DNA of 64,000 nucleotides from Streptomyces sp. SUK 48 (GCF_009650765.1 NZ_CP045740.1:62001-126000), one strand, 5' to 3'; shown: positions 19,490-28,578, numbered from the stretch's first letter. The notes: generated by a model from the sequence alone, not told the origin. Translations and numbers: made by a program.

Positions 19490-19987
19490 ATGGAGAAGAT
19501 CCTTGGCCCGTCCGGCGCGAAGCGAGCCGCCGCCGCGCTTGCCATTCTCGGCACGCTGCTGGCCACCGGCGTCACCACGGCCTCCAGCGCGTCGGCCAAC
19601 ACCAGTGACGGCGGCTGCCGGGACAAGGGCTACGCCAACGAGACCTACGGGATCAGCGAGTTGCCGTGCAGCGTGGGAGACCACGGCACGGGCGTCTCCG
19701 GGAAGATCAACTACAAGAACCCGAACCACGTCAACATCTTCCCCTGCGCCCAACTGCTGCAGCTCAACGCCGACAACACCACCACCCAGGTGGCGGACTT
19801 CGGGTGCCTCGGTACCAAATGGCTGAGCTCGAACCAGGATGACGGGTCGATCCAGTTCAACACCAAGGACATCGGGGTCCACAACGGCACCTACATCGTT
19901 CAGGCGGGCTACTGGGAGTACGACCCGAGCGGCAACCTCGTCTACATCGTCGGAGCGCAGGGCAGTAGGGTCCAGGTCTACGGCTGA
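19490..19987 (+). CDS. Small secreted protein, unknown function
   Basis: A 165-residue exported protein. A Sec signal peptide (AAAALAILGTLLATGVTTAS, then ASA cleavage site near residue 38) is followed by about 127 mature residues with four cysteines (GCRDKG, LPCSV, FPCAQ, FGCLG), probably two disulfides. ATG 19490 is chosen because AGGAGAGAGG lies 5-12 nt upstream and the signal peptide begins there. It is transcribed divergently from the STAND gene. I do not recognise the family. Confidence 0.8.
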   Translation: MEKILGPSGAKRAAAALAILGTLLATGVTTASSASANTSDGGCRDKGYANETYGISELPCSVGDHGTGVSGKINYKNPNHVNIFPCAQLLQLNADNTTTQVADFGCLGTKWLSSNQDDGSIQFNTKDIGVHNGTYIVQAGYWEYDPSGNLVYIVGAQGSRVQVYG

Positions 19988-20370
19988 TCCCTGTCTCATC
20001 ACGGCGGCGTGTGGGGCGACGTCCTCCACCGCCGCCCACAGCGCGGCCACGTCCAGGTCCGCGCTGTGCTCCTCGACCAGCTCCAGCTCCTCGAACAGCA
20101 CCTTCGCCGCCGCGCGAGCGTGCGCGCCACCTTCTTAAGCTGCGGCAACGCCTCAGCCGCTCCTTCTCCGCCAGCACGCTCACCCCCGGCAGCAGCCCCC
20201 GTTGACGGCGCAGCCAGCCCACCGCCTGGTTGAACAGCGCCAACGGCCCCCGGCGTGCGTCCACGCCCGCCCGTGCAGGAACATGCGAAACCGCCGAGAC
20301 CACTCCGCGTCCTCTTGCTTACAGGAAGTTCGCCGAGGAGCCGACCCGCCTCGAGCTGGCATCTGGCCAC
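19988..20370 (-). pseudogene. Tn3-family transposase (tnpA) remnant
   Basis: No intact frame. Minus-strand fragments in different frames match actinobacterial Tn3 transposases: FRMFLHGRAWTHA, PLALFNQAVGWLRRQRGLLP with GVSVLAEKERL, LPQLKKVARTLAR and VLFEELELVEEHSADLDV with AALWAAVEDVAP. They appear in the right order, with frameshifts and an internal deletion. It accounts for most of the gap between the secreted-protein gene and the TetR gene. Confidence 0.7.
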
Positions 20371-20474
20371 CAGCACCCTCATCGCATAACGACGCGAAGA
20401 GGTGTCCATTTCACTGGGCGAGGCCCGACCGGAACTTCATGGTTCCGCGGCTCACCGCGTCCATGGCGGATACC

Positions 20475-21089
20475 TCAAGTGGTCAGACCGGCGCTGGTCA
20501 GCCAGATGTGTTCGCATGTCGCCGAGGCATCTTGGAGCTTCTCGCGGGCTTCCTGTGAGGCGTGGTAAAAGGTCCGTTCGATCATCCAGCACAGGGTGCG
20601 TGCCATCGCCGGGGCCTGGTCCGGTGCGGTGCCGGTCTGGATGCCAGCGCGTTCCAGGACGGCGGTGATAGCGGCGATGAACAGGTCAGCCGTGTGGTTC
20701 CACAGCTCGCCGATCTCCGGCACGGACAACGACAGGTCGATCGCCGTGCGCATGACCAGGCCGTGCTCATTCCACAACTCGACCGTGCGCTGCATGGCTG
20801 CCGCGATGGCCCGGCGCGGCTCGTCGGCCTCCGCGGTTGCCCTCGACCGCTCCCACAGGTGCTCGACGGTCCGGGCCACCAGTGCCGTGACCACTTCTTG
20901 CTTGGAACCGTAGTAGAAGTACAGCGCGCCGCGGGTGATGCCGGCGCCCTGGGCGATGTCGCCGATGGTCATGGCGTCGTAGCCCTTGTGCGCCAGCAGG
21001 GCCTCGCAGGTGTCGAGGATGGCCCGCTCCCGGAGGTCGCCCTTGCGTTCGCCGGCGCGACGGCTCCGCGCGGGGTAGTGGCCGGGCAT
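20475..21089 (-). CDS. TetR-family regulator
   Basis: A 204-residue TetR repressor. The N-terminal helix-turn-helix reads IGDIAQGAGITRGALYFYYG (residues about 36-60); the C-terminal ligand domain is all-helical. ATG 21089 is chosen because it overlaps the SDR stop (ATGA) and the longer frame upstream lacks family similarity. Co-transcribed behind the SDR gene, it probably represses its own operon from the inverted repeat at 21988-22027. Confidence 0.9.
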   Translation of the reverse strand: MPGHYPARSRRAGERKGDLRERAILDTCEALLAHKGYDAMTIGDIAQGAGITRGALYFYYGSKQEVVTALVARTVEHLWERSRATAEADEPRRAIAAAMQRTVELWNEHGLVMRTAIDLSLSVPEIGELWNHTADLFIAAITAVLERAGIQTGTAPDQAPAMARTLCWMIERTFYHASQEAREKLQDASATCEHIWLTSAGLTT

Positions 21090-21937
21090 CAGAGCTGCGC
21101 GCCGTCGGCGAAGTCGGTCGTACGGGAGAGTGCCTCCCATGCGCGGATGTCCTCGTCCACGGCCGTGCGGGCGGCGGTGACCAGTCGCAGCGCGTCCGAG
21201 CCCAGGACGAGGTGGGCCGGCGGGCGCTGGACCGAAGTGATGTGCACGAGGGCGTCCCCGGCTCTGGCTGGATTGCCCAGCTGGTTGCCGCTGGCCTTCT
21301 GCCGCGCTTCGCGGATGGGAGTGAACAGCTCGTCGTAGTCGTCGACGGCCCGCGCTGCGCGTGTCATGGACCGCCCGGCCCAGTCGGTACGGAAGGATCC
21401 GGGCTCGATCGCCGTCACGTGGATACCGAACTGCGCGACTTCCTTGCCCAGCGCCTCGAGGATGCCTTCCAGGGCGAACTTGCTGCCACAGTAGGCGGAC
21501 ATGCCGGGCACGGCCGTGAGCCCGCCCATGGAGGTGACGGCCATCAGATGTCCGCGGCGACGTCGGCGCATGCGGGGCAGTGCCGCCCGCAGCGTGGACA
21601 CCGTCCCGAACACGTTGACCTCGAACTGCCGCCCCACCTCGGCCAGCGGGGTTTCCTCGAAGGTTCCCTCCAGGCCGTAGCCGGCGTTGGCGACGACGAC
21701 ATCCAAAGGGCCGACGCTCTGCTCCACCTCCGCGACAACGTCGGGGACGGCGTCGTCGTCCGTCACGTCCAGCAGGCGACCGTGAGCGTTACCGGGCCTG
21801 AGTTCTTCGAAGGCCCGCAGGTCCTCCTCGGAGCGGACGGTGCCGACGACGGTATGGCCTGCGGTCAGGGCGGCCTCGGCGAAGGCACGTCCGAGGCCCG
21901 TGCTGACGCCGGTGACGAGCCAGTTCTGCTTTTGCAC
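21089..21937 (-). CDS. Short-chain dehydrogenase/reductase
   Basis: A 282-residue SDR of classical type. The Rossmann motif is TGVSTGLG; NAGYG, the catalytic Ser in VTSMGG and YCGSK (YxxxK) follow. GTG 21937 is chosen because GGAGGA lies 5 nt upstream and the protein there begins VQKQNWLVTG as in the family. It overlaps the downstream TetR gene by 4 bp. Substrate unknown. Confidence 0.9.
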   Translation of the reverse strand: MQKQNWLVTGVSTGLGRAFAEAALTAGHTVVGTVRSEEDLRAFEELRPGNAHGRLLDVTDDDAVPDVVAEVEQSVGPLDVVVANAGYGLEGTFEETPLAEVGRQFEVNVFGTVSTLRAALPRMRRRRRGHLMAVTSMGGLTAVPGMSAYCGSKFALEGILEALGKEVAQFGIHVTAIEPGSFRTDWAGRSMTRAARAVDDYDELFTPIREARQKASGNQLGNPARAGDALVHITSVQRPPAHLVLGSDALRLVTAARTAVDEDIRAWEALSRTTDFADGAQL

Positions 21938-21987
21938 TGTTCCTCCACAGAGGTCGCGCGAGGAGCCGGACCGCTCCCCCATCAGAA

Positions 21988-22027
21988 AGTCTACACAGTG
22001 TCGATTTTTACCGTCACTGTGTAGACT
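21988..22027 (-). promoter_or_regulatory. Perfect 13-bp inverted repeat, probable TetR operator and promoter
   Basis: AGTCTACACAGTG (21988-22000) and its exact reverse complement CACTGTGTAGACT (22015-22027) are separated by 14 bp. Read on the minus strand, GTGACG and TAGACT spaced by 18 nt form a plausible promoter for the SDR-TetR operon that the repeat overlaps. Repressor binding there would block transcription (inference). Confidence 0.75.
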
Positions 22028-22207
22028 CTGGTAGTGCTCACGGGGCGGAGCGCTCAAAGTCACCGCGTGCCCTGGCACCGCCCGAACGGCCCCAGGGCCC
22101 GGCAGCCAGCCCGTCAGCCAGAACCGCACCGCGATCACCGCAGGGACGAGAACCGCGTCAACTCCCGTAGCCGACGCTCGGCGCTGATTGACGGGACGGC
22201 CTGACCG

Positions 22208-22223
22208 CCCGGCCGGGGCCGGG
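22208..22223 (-). terminator. Short hairpin after response-regulator gene
   Basis: CCCGGCC, GG, GGCCGGG forms a perfect 7-bp stem directly after the stop of the response-regulator gene. It is short and lacks a T-run. Confidence 0.4.
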
Positions 22224-22922
22224 TCACGCCAGACCGGCCGCGATGGCGCGGCGGACGGCGTCGGCCCGGTCCTGGATGCCCGCCTTGGCGAACAGGTTGT
22301 TGATGTGGGTCTTGACCGTGGCCTCGCTGATGAAGAGTTTCTCGGCGATGGCCCGGTTGGGCAGGCCCTGGCCGATAAGGGTGAGCACCTCGCGTTCGCG
22401 GCGGGTGAGATCGCGGGGAAGCGGCTGTGCGTCGGCCGACGGGCGCGTGCGGACGGTGGCCAGAAGGCGGTTTTGCACCTCGTAGTCGAGTACGGACTGT
22501 CCCGCAGCGGCGACCCGGATCGCGCGGACGATGTCCTGCCGCCCCGCGTTCTTCGTCAGATAGCCGCGGGCGCCGGCGCTCAGGGCGGCCAGGATCGAGT
22601 CGTCGTCGGCGAAGGTGGTCAGCACGACCACGGCCGTTCCCGGGTACTCCTCGCTCAGCCGGCGGGTGGCCTCGGTACCGTCCATCACCGGCATGCGCAG
22701 GTCCATCAGGACGACGTCGACCGGTGTGGCGGCCACGGCGGCCAGCACCTCGGTACCGTCCGCGGCGGCGGCCACGACGTCGATGTCCTCGGTCATGCCG
22801 AGCACCGCGGCCAGGGGCTCTCGGACGCTGGCCTGGTCGTCGGCGACGATCACCTTCAACGGGCGCTCGGTCAGCGGATCCTGCGGGTTCCGCGGCTCCT
22901 GGGCCGGTCCGTTCGTCGTCAT
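22224..22922 (-). CDS. NarL/LuxR-type response regulator
   Basis: A 232-residue two-component response regulator. The receiver domain has the acidic pair in VADDQ, the phospho-acceptor Asp in VVLMDLRMPVMDG (about residue 73), Thr in VVLTTFADD and Lys in GYLTKNAG. The C-terminal LuxR helix-turn-helix (about 165-230) has LTRREREVLTLIGQGLPNRA and EATVKTHINNLFAK. ATG 22922 overlaps the stop of the kinase gene, so it is the cognate partner of that kinase. Confidence 0.95.
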   Translation of the reverse strand: MTTNGPAQEPRNPQDPLTERPLKVIVADDQASVREPLAAVLGMTEDIDVVAAAADGTEVLAAVAATPVDVVLMDLRMPVMDGTEATRRLSEEYPGTAVVVLTTFADDDSILAALSAGARGYLTKNAGRQDIVRAIRVAAAGQSVLDYEVQNRLLATVRTRPSADAQPLPRDLTRREREVLTLIGQGLPNRAIAEKLFISEATVKTHINNLFAKAGIQDRADAVRRAIAAGLA

Positions 22923-24133
22923 CCTCGGATCACTGCCTCCACCTGCCAGCCGCCCCGGTCCGGTCCCTCGGTGAGCGGACCCGCGGTGAGGGTGCCGCCC
23001 AGCAGGGCGACGCGTTCACGCATTCCTATCAGCCCCATACCGCTGCCGGCCCCTGCGGCCGCCTCACCGGTCGCAGGCCCGTTGCGGACGGCAAGCCTGG
23101 TCGAGGCGGCGTCGAACGCCAGCTCCACGGCGAGCTCGGCCCCAGGAGCGTGCCGGGCCGTGTTGGTCAGCGCCTCCTGCGCGATGCGCAGCACGTTCTG
23201 GGTGACCTGTGCCGACAGCTCCCGGACGGACCCGGTGACGGTGAGCACCTCGCGGTGGCCACACGACTCGATCATGGCGGTCAAACTCTCGAGCAGCGGA
23301 AGGGAGTCCTCGCGCAGCGCGTGCACAGTCCACTGGGCCTGCTCCAGGCTCTCCCTGACAAGGCTCTGCGCCTTGTTGTGCGCCACGCGGACCTTCTCCA
23401 GGTCACCGGTGTCGATCAAGGCGTCCGCCAGCTCCAGGTGCATGTTGATCCCGGCCAGCGAGTGCGCCAGCACATCGTGGACGTCGCGGGCGATGCGGCC
23501 GCGTTCGGTGAGCACGGCCGTCCGCGCCTCGGCCCGCGCGGCCCGCTCGGCGGACTCGGCAGCCTGAAGTCTCGCCTCCACTGCCTGCTGCCTGCTGCGG
23601 CCCAGGATTCCGGCCACCACCGGGATACCTGTGCTGAGGCCGAAGGTCCAGGTCAGCACCTGGTGATCGGGGCCGACATAGAAATAGAAGACAGCACCGC
23701 ACAGCAGACTGGACAGGGCCGCGACCGCCAGGGCTGGCTTGAGGGCGAGGCGGTAGCCGGCGTGGCCGACGAGGAAGTAGGCGAAGAGGTAGCCGGAGCC
23801 CCTGTTGCTCACCTCCAGTAGGCCGGCGCACGCCACGACACCGGCGGCCAGCCAGACCAGCGCGGCCCGGCGTGGGAAGGCGGGTGGCAGATGTCTGGCC
23901 GTCAGGGCGACGGAGTTGACCACCAACAGGGCGACCACGGCCAGGCCGCGGCCGCCGACACCCACCGGCCGGACGGTGAAGACCGCGATGGCGATGATCA
24001 GCAGGGTGACTGCCCACTGGAGAGAGACGTCGTGCCGGAGCACGATCCGAGGACCGGTCTCCCCTTCGGATGTGGGACCGGGGGCTGGTGGATTGTCGGA
24101 AGCGGACACGGCGCGACGATAACCGGTACTCAT
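22919..24133 (-). CDS. Membrane sensor histidine kinase (HisKA_3 type)
   Basis: A 404-residue kinase. Residues about 25-160 hold four to six membrane helices (LLIIAIAVFTV, AVVALLVVNSVAL, FAYFLVGHAGY, LSSLLCGAVFYFY). A dimerisation domain follows with the phospho-accepting His in RIARDVHDVLAHS (about 216). The HATPase domain has QEALTNTARHA (N box) and GSGMGLIGMRERV (G box). The layout is that of NarL-partner kinases such as DesK. ATG 24133 overlaps the stop of the upstream membrane-protein gene (ATGA). Confidence 0.93.
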   Translation of the reverse strand: MSTGYRRAVSASDNPPAPGPTSEGETGPRIVLRHDVSLQWAVTLLIIAIAVFTVRPVGVGGRGLAVVALLVVNSVALTARHLPPAFPRRAALVWLAAGVVACAGLLEVSNRGSGYLFAYFLVGHAGYRLALKPALAVAALSSLLCGAVFYFYVGPDHQVLTWTFGLSTGIPVVAGILGRSRQQAVEARLQAAESAERAARAEARTAVLTERGRIARDVHDVLAHSLAGINMHLELADALIDTGDLEKVRVAHNKAQSLVRESLEQAQWTVHALREDSLPLLESLTAMIESCGHREVLTVTGSVRELSAQVTQNVLRIAQEALTNTARHAPGAELAVELAFDAASTRLAVRNGPATGEAAAGAGSGMGLIGMRERVALLGGTLTAGPLTEGPDRGGWQVEAVIRG

Positions 24134-24678
24134 ACCGTCCGGTCCGCGGCGACCGCCGCGGAGCGTCCGTCCACCGCCGGCGGCCGCTGCTCCCGGGTGA
24201 TCATGCGGCCGCGGAGGAATATGGTGCCCAGCCGCGTGACCACCTCGGTGAGTGCCATCAGTACGAACGCGGCCACCCACGCGTCCCCCGTGGTGATCTG
24301 GTGGGCCAGGCTGAAACGGGCCACGTCGTCGGCGCCGCCGTGGTCGACCCACAGCTGGAACCCCATCCGCGCCCCCATGCCCAGCACCCACAGGGTCGCG
24401 GAGACCGCGCCAGCCTTGATGAAGAGATGCGCGCCGACCTTGCGTATACGGGTGTAGACGCCGCCCGCGATCCCGAGGGCCGCGCCGACGGCGACGAGCG
24501 CGCCAATCAGCACCAGGTCGTTGCCGGCCGTGGGCACGCTGTTCAGATAGCTGTGCGCGACGAAAGCCACGATCCCCAGCGGGATCACGTACGACTTGGC
24601 GTCAAGGCGGCCCTCCCTCAACTGCCGGAAGACGACGAGGAGGAGGGCGATGTCGGTGATCCAGTCGGTTGTTGTCAT
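24130..24678 (-). CDS. Small integral membrane protein, DUF1453/CcdC-like
   Basis: A 182-residue membrane protein with about five hydrophobic helices (ALLLVVFRQLREGRL, PLGIVAFVAHSYLN, LVLIGALVAVGAALGIAGG, VSATLWVLGMGARMGFQL, WVAAFVLMALTEVV). The first helix region with LREGRLD resembles CcdC/DUF1453 proteins. ATG 24678 is chosen because sequence before it lacks membrane character. It is the first gene of the operon with the kinase and regulator, so it may be the sensed or regulated membrane partner. Confidence 0.75.
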   Translation of the reverse strand: MTTTDWITDIALLLVVFRQLREGRLDAKSYVIPLGIVAFVAHSYLNSVPTAGNDLVLIGALVAVGAALGIAGGVYTRIRKVGAHLFIKAGAVSATLWVLGMGARMGFQLWVDHGGADDVARFSLAHQITTGDAWVAAFVLMALTEVVTRLGTIFLRGRMITREQRPPAVDGRSAAVAADRTV

Positions 24679-24819
24679 GCTGCAAGCCTGCTGGCACGGT
24701 CCTTTAAGCGCCTGGACCCACGGGTGGAACTTTGGGTGGAGACCAGCCGACCGGTGATCTCCCGGACTCACAGGAGCAGCAGTCGTTCCAGCGCAACGAC
24801 GAGGTGGAAGAGCAGCACG

Positions 24820-24957
24820 CTGCAGGCGTCCCGTGGCGCAACCTGCCCGCGCGGTCAGGGCCATGGGAGACGATGTACGGGCTGTTCCGCCGATGGCAGC
24901 GCGACGGCACCTGACGCCGGACCCTCGAACAACTCCAAGCCCTCCCCGACCCTCGCC
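24820..24957 (+). pseudogene. IS5-family transposase fragment before cas1
   Basis: The plus frame reads GVPWRNLPARSGPW, MYGLFRRWQRDGT, a TGA where the family has Trp, then RRTLEQLQALPDP. This is the N-terminal portion of an IS5-type transposase. It runs to the point where the cas1 frame begins. The fragment is not functional. Confidence 0.7.
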
Positions 24958-25908
24958 ATGCTCCCGAGGATCGCCGACTCACTGTCGTTCCTCTACCTCG
25001 ACATGGTGCGCGTCGTACAGGACGACACCGGCGTCTGCGCCCAGATCCAAGCCGACGCCGAACACACCGACCTCGTCTACATCCCCACCGCCGCCCTGTC
25101 CTGCCTCCTTCTCGGCCCGGGCGTCTCCATCACCACCCCCGCCCTGAACACCCTGGCCCGCCACGGCACCAGCGTCGTGAGTGTCGGGGCGGGCGGCGTC
25201 CGCGCCTACGCCGGCATCCTCCCCGACTCCCTCACCACCCACTGGCTCGAACAACAGGTCGCCTGCTGGTCCGACCCGCAACAACGCCTCGACGTCGCCG
25301 TACGCATGTACGGCATGCGCTTCAACGACACCGAACTCCCCAAGACCGTCACCCTCGAGCAACTACGCGGACTCGAAGGCCAACGCATGAAAGCCTTCTA
25401 CAAGATCCTCGCCCAACAACACGGCATCGGCCGCTTCCGCCGCAACTACCGCCCCGACCAATGGGACACCCAAGTCCCCGTCAACCTGGCCCTGTCCGCC
25501 GCCAACACCTGCCTCTACGGCATCGTCCACGCGGCCCTTCTCGCCCTCGGCCTCTCCCCAGCCCTCGGCTTCGTCCACGCCGGCACCCAACACGCCTTCG
25601 TCTACGACATCGCCGATCTCTACAAGGCCGAGACAGCCCTCCCCCTGGCCTTCGCCCTCCACAACTCCGACAACCCCGAACAAGACGCCCGCCGCCGCTT
25701 CCGCGAAAACCTCCGCCTCCTCAAACTCCTGCCCCGCATCGTCCGAGACGTCCAGACCCTCCTCACACCGCGCGACATGAACAGCATCGACGTGCACACA
25801 GACGACGATGAGCCGCAGGAGAAACACGACGTCCAGATGGTCCACCTCTGGGACCCCAAAGCCGGCGTTCTCCCGGCCGGCGTCAACTACGGTTCAGGAA
25901 ACACCTGA
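24958..25908 (+). CDS. cas1: CRISPR integrase Cas1, type I-E
   Basis: A 316-residue Cas1e. Diagnostic blocks are LPRIADSLSFLYLDMVRV, GPGVSITTPALNTLARHG, LRGLEGQRMKAFYK, NLALSAANTCLYGIVHAALL and GFVHAGTQHAFVYDIADLYK, including metal-binding Glu, His and Asp positions. Actinobacterial Cas1e usually has roughly 15-20 more residues before LPR. Here ATG 24958 directly follows an IS5 fragment, so the native start was probably lost. The catalytic core is intact. It overlaps cas2 by one base (TGATG). Confidence 0.93.
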   Translation: MLPRIADSLSFLYLDMVRVVQDDTGVCAQIQADAEHTDLVYIPTAALSCLLLGPGVSITTPALNTLARHGTSVVSVGAGGVRAYAGILPDSLTTHWLEQQVACWSDPQQRLDVAVRMYGMRFNDTELPKTVTLEQLRGLEGQRMKAFYKILAQQHGIGRFRRNYRPDQWDTQVPVNLALSAANTCLYGIVHAALLALGLSPALGFVHAGTQHAFVYDIADLYKAETALPLAFALHNSDNPEQDARRRFRENLRLLKLLPRIVRDVQTLLTPRDMNSIDVHTDDDEPQEKHDVQMVHLWDPKAGVLPAGVNYGSGNT

Positions 25909-26225
25909 TGCCCTCCATGATCGTCATCGCCACCACCGCCGTTCCCGACCACCTACGCGGCGCCCTCAGCCGATGGACCAGCGAAGTCGTCGCCGGCATC
26001 TTCGTCGGCAGCGTCTCCGCACGCGTCCGTGACCAACTCTGGCAGGCCGTCACCGAAACCGTGGGCGACGGAGCTGCCGTCTTCGTCCACCCCGCACCAA
26101 CCGAACAGGGCTACTCGGTCCGTACCGCCGGAACACAACGCCGCGTCCCCGAGGACTTCGACGGTCTCACCCTGATACGGATGGGAGCCGCAGCAACCGC
26201 AAAGGAAATGCAAAATCGTTCTTAA
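25908..26225 (+). CDS. cas2: CRISPR integration protein Cas2, type I-E
   Basis: A 105-residue Cas2e. It begins MIVIATTAVPDHLRGALSRW, followed by EVVAGIFVGSVSARVRDQLW and ends DFDGLTLIRMGAAATAKEM, typical of the I-E branch. With Cas1 it forms the spacer-integration complex. Its stop is only 17 nt from the first CRISPR repeat, so part of the leader must overlap the cas2 3' end, which is noticeably AT-richer, or be missing. Confidence 0.93.
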   Translation: MPSMIVIATTAVPDHLRGALSRWTSEVVAGIFVGSVSARVRDQLWQAVTETVGDGAAVFVHPAPTEQGYSVRTAGTQRRVPEDFDGLTLIRMGAAATAKEMQNRS

Positions 26226-26242
26226 GACGCAGGTCAGGAAGC

Positions 26243-26393
26243 GTCCTCCCCGCCGCCGCGGGGGTGTTCCGTGCAAGAGGTGTGCCGTGCTTGGGCCTGG
26301 TGCGTCCTCCCCGCCGACGCGGGGATGTTCCGCTCGTGCCGCATGACACCGGCCGCACGTGGAGGTCCTCCCCGCCGACGCGGGGATGTTCCG
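26243..26393 (+). CRISPR. Three-repeat type I-E CRISPR array
   Basis: Three 29-bp repeats (26243-26271, 26304-26332, 26365-26393) of the form GTCCTCCCCGCCG...GCGGGGATGTTCCG enclose two 32-bp spacers. The second and third repeats are identical. The first, next to cas2, differs at two positions (GCCGCCGCGGGGGTG). Repeat and spacer lengths fit type I-E. No further repeat is seen to the right. Confidence 0.93.
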
Positions 26394-26467
26394 AACCGGG
26401 AGCAGAACCAGCGAGACCCCGGCTCGGTTTAGTTCTCACGCCGAATACAGCCCCGGTGGCTGCGCCG

Positions 26468-28470
26468 TCAGCGGGCGCACGAGGAGTGTCGGCAGCCTGT
26501 CGTCCACGGCGCGGCCGCGGCCGTGTCGGTGCGGGCGGCGGTCTGCTCGCGAAGCTTCTCCAGTCGCGTCGCCAGCAGGTATCTGGCCACGCGCTCCCGG
26601 GCCGCGTCGGCGGCCTTCGTCGTGGCGGCGACGGCGTCCGCGCCGGTCGGGTTGTGCTGGAACCAGGGACGGCCCTGCTCAGCCTTGAACTCCCGCCGGG
26701 CCTCGACTTCGGCCGCCTCCGTCCGGCCCAGCTCCGCCAGCGCGGTGTCCTGGAACTCCTGGACGACCTGCCGCGCGGTCTCGAACGCGGTGAACGCGTA
26801 CGCGTCCCTCGCAACCCCCGGGTCGGCCTCGAGGGCGGCCACGTCGGTGATCTGCAGGAACTCATGCCATGCGGCGGCGATGCTGCTGTCGATGGCCACC
26901 CGGGCCTCGGAGGTGACGGCCGCGACGCTGCCCGGGTCGGCTAGGTCGGCGGACCCGGCCGCCGCGAGGAGCCCGGCCTCACCGATCAGCGTCTCGGTCT
27001 GACGGCGGTGGTCGCACACCTCGCACAGCCCGGCCGACCACTGCCGCCCGCAGTCCTCGCACGGCAGGGCCTGGCGCACCGCATCGGCGGCCGCCGCTTC
27101 CTGGCGCTCACGTTCCACCCGTTCCCGGGCAGCGGCACGGGCCGCATCACGGCGGGCCTGCTCCGCGCGGGCCCGCTCCTGCCGCCACGCGAGGTCCTCC
27201 GCCTCAATGGCCACTTGCTCCCGAAGCCGCTCCTCGAGGACCCGGCGGCGCTCGCCGGCGGCCAGGCCGGGCAGTTCCCGGTCGACCTGCGCGGCGATCT
27301 TCACCCGCCGGGCCCGCCGGATGTGCACCACGTTGCCGCACATCTCGCACTCGCCGCCGGTGTCGAGACGGATCCCGTCGTCGCAGCGCCGGTCTGTGCA
27401 CGCCTGGCGCTGCACCAGGCCCTTGCGGATCAGCCACCCATACGGGCCGGTGACCATCGCCTCGCCGCCGGTTTCCTCCAGCCGGTGGGTGAGCCGGTCG
27501 GCCAGCAGCCGCGGCCCGCCGCCCGGATGCTCCAACAGGCTCTCCAGCCGCCTGATCTCCACCTCCGCGGCCACCTTGACCTGGTCCTGCTGCCAGCCGG
27601 AGAGCTGCGCCCACAGCCCCGCGACCGGCCCCAGCGCCATCTGCAGAGCAGGACGAGCCGGAAGGCTCACCCTCCGCTTCTGCCGCGCCTTTTCCCAGCC
27701 CGTAGCCGTCGGCCGGCCACCAGCACCAGCCCCGGCAGCACGCTGCCCATCCCGCTCATCGGCCGGGAACTTCTTCGGCTTTTCCCCGCGCAGCGGGCCG
27801 TCCTGCGCCACCGTCGACCCGGTCTCGGCAGCGTTGGTCTCGTCGTCGACGGGCTGGTCCTCGCCCGCGCACACGCGCTCCGGACGACGACCTTCAGCCC
27901 CATGGCCTTCGCCGGAAAAACTACAATCAAGCCGCGGAGGAACTACTGGAGTAACCATAGACGCGTGGTCTGTGTGGAGCTGTGCACCATCGGGACGCTC
28001 CCGATCCGCACGCACCATCGGGACGCGCCGAAGACACGGTGCCGGGCTGCGAAACAGCCTCCACAGGGGCCAGGGCGCGGCCGCACGCGCGAGCCACGGG
28101 CAGCGGCATGACCTTGCCCCGGCCGTTCATCCGCGTCGCCGTCGCCTTGCGGTGCCGTGCGACGACACCGGCCTCCGTCAGCTGCACCAGCACCTTCCGA
28201 GCCCCCGAGGGAGAGCAGCCCAGCAGCCGGGCCAGCGTCGCCGCACCGCGCCCCTCGCGCTTCTTCACCGAGCCGCCGCACAGCTGCAGCCAGCCCGACG
28301 CCCGCGTGTTCAGCACCATCAGCAGCAGTCCGAGCCGGTCGGTCGCCGCTCCCTTGCCCCTGCGACCGGCCAGCAGCCCCGGCGGCGTCGGCTCCTTGTC
28401 CTCCGGCGCCCAGCCCGGCCCGAACAACGCATCGATGAGGCGCGGCAGCGTCGCCAGCTCCGCCGGCCGT
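26468..28470 (-). pseudogene. Winged-helix / zinc-finger protein, frameshifted
   Basis: Two overlapping minus-strand frames appear to be one gene of a widespread actinobacterial family. The N-terminal part (about 28470-27930) reads LFGPGWAPEDKEPTPPGLLA, TDRLGLLLMVLNTRASGWLQ and ATLARLLGCSPSGARKVLVQ, a winged-helix DNA-binding domain, but has no ATG or GTG start (stop near 28490). The C-terminal part (28018-26468) is a long helical region with Cys pairs (CTDRRC, CEMCG, CEDCG, CEVCD) that look like zinc ribbons. The switch lies near 28000. Alternatively, 28018-26468 is a separate 516-residue gene. Function unknown; plausibly linked to plasmids or integrated elements. Confidence 0.6.
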
Positions 28471-28578
28471 GGGAGGCATCACCGGCATGTGATCAACGGT
28501 GCGCGGTCAGGGAATTAACTGGAAGATCCGGAAGTTGGGGCCGCTCACCAGGCGCTCGGTCGGTCCCGAGACGACCTG

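Noticed and set aside
26394..26470. Possible fourth CRISPR repeat
   Set aside because: The 32 bases after the third repeat are followed by unrelated sequence (GGCTCGGTTTAGTTC) with no match to the repeat.
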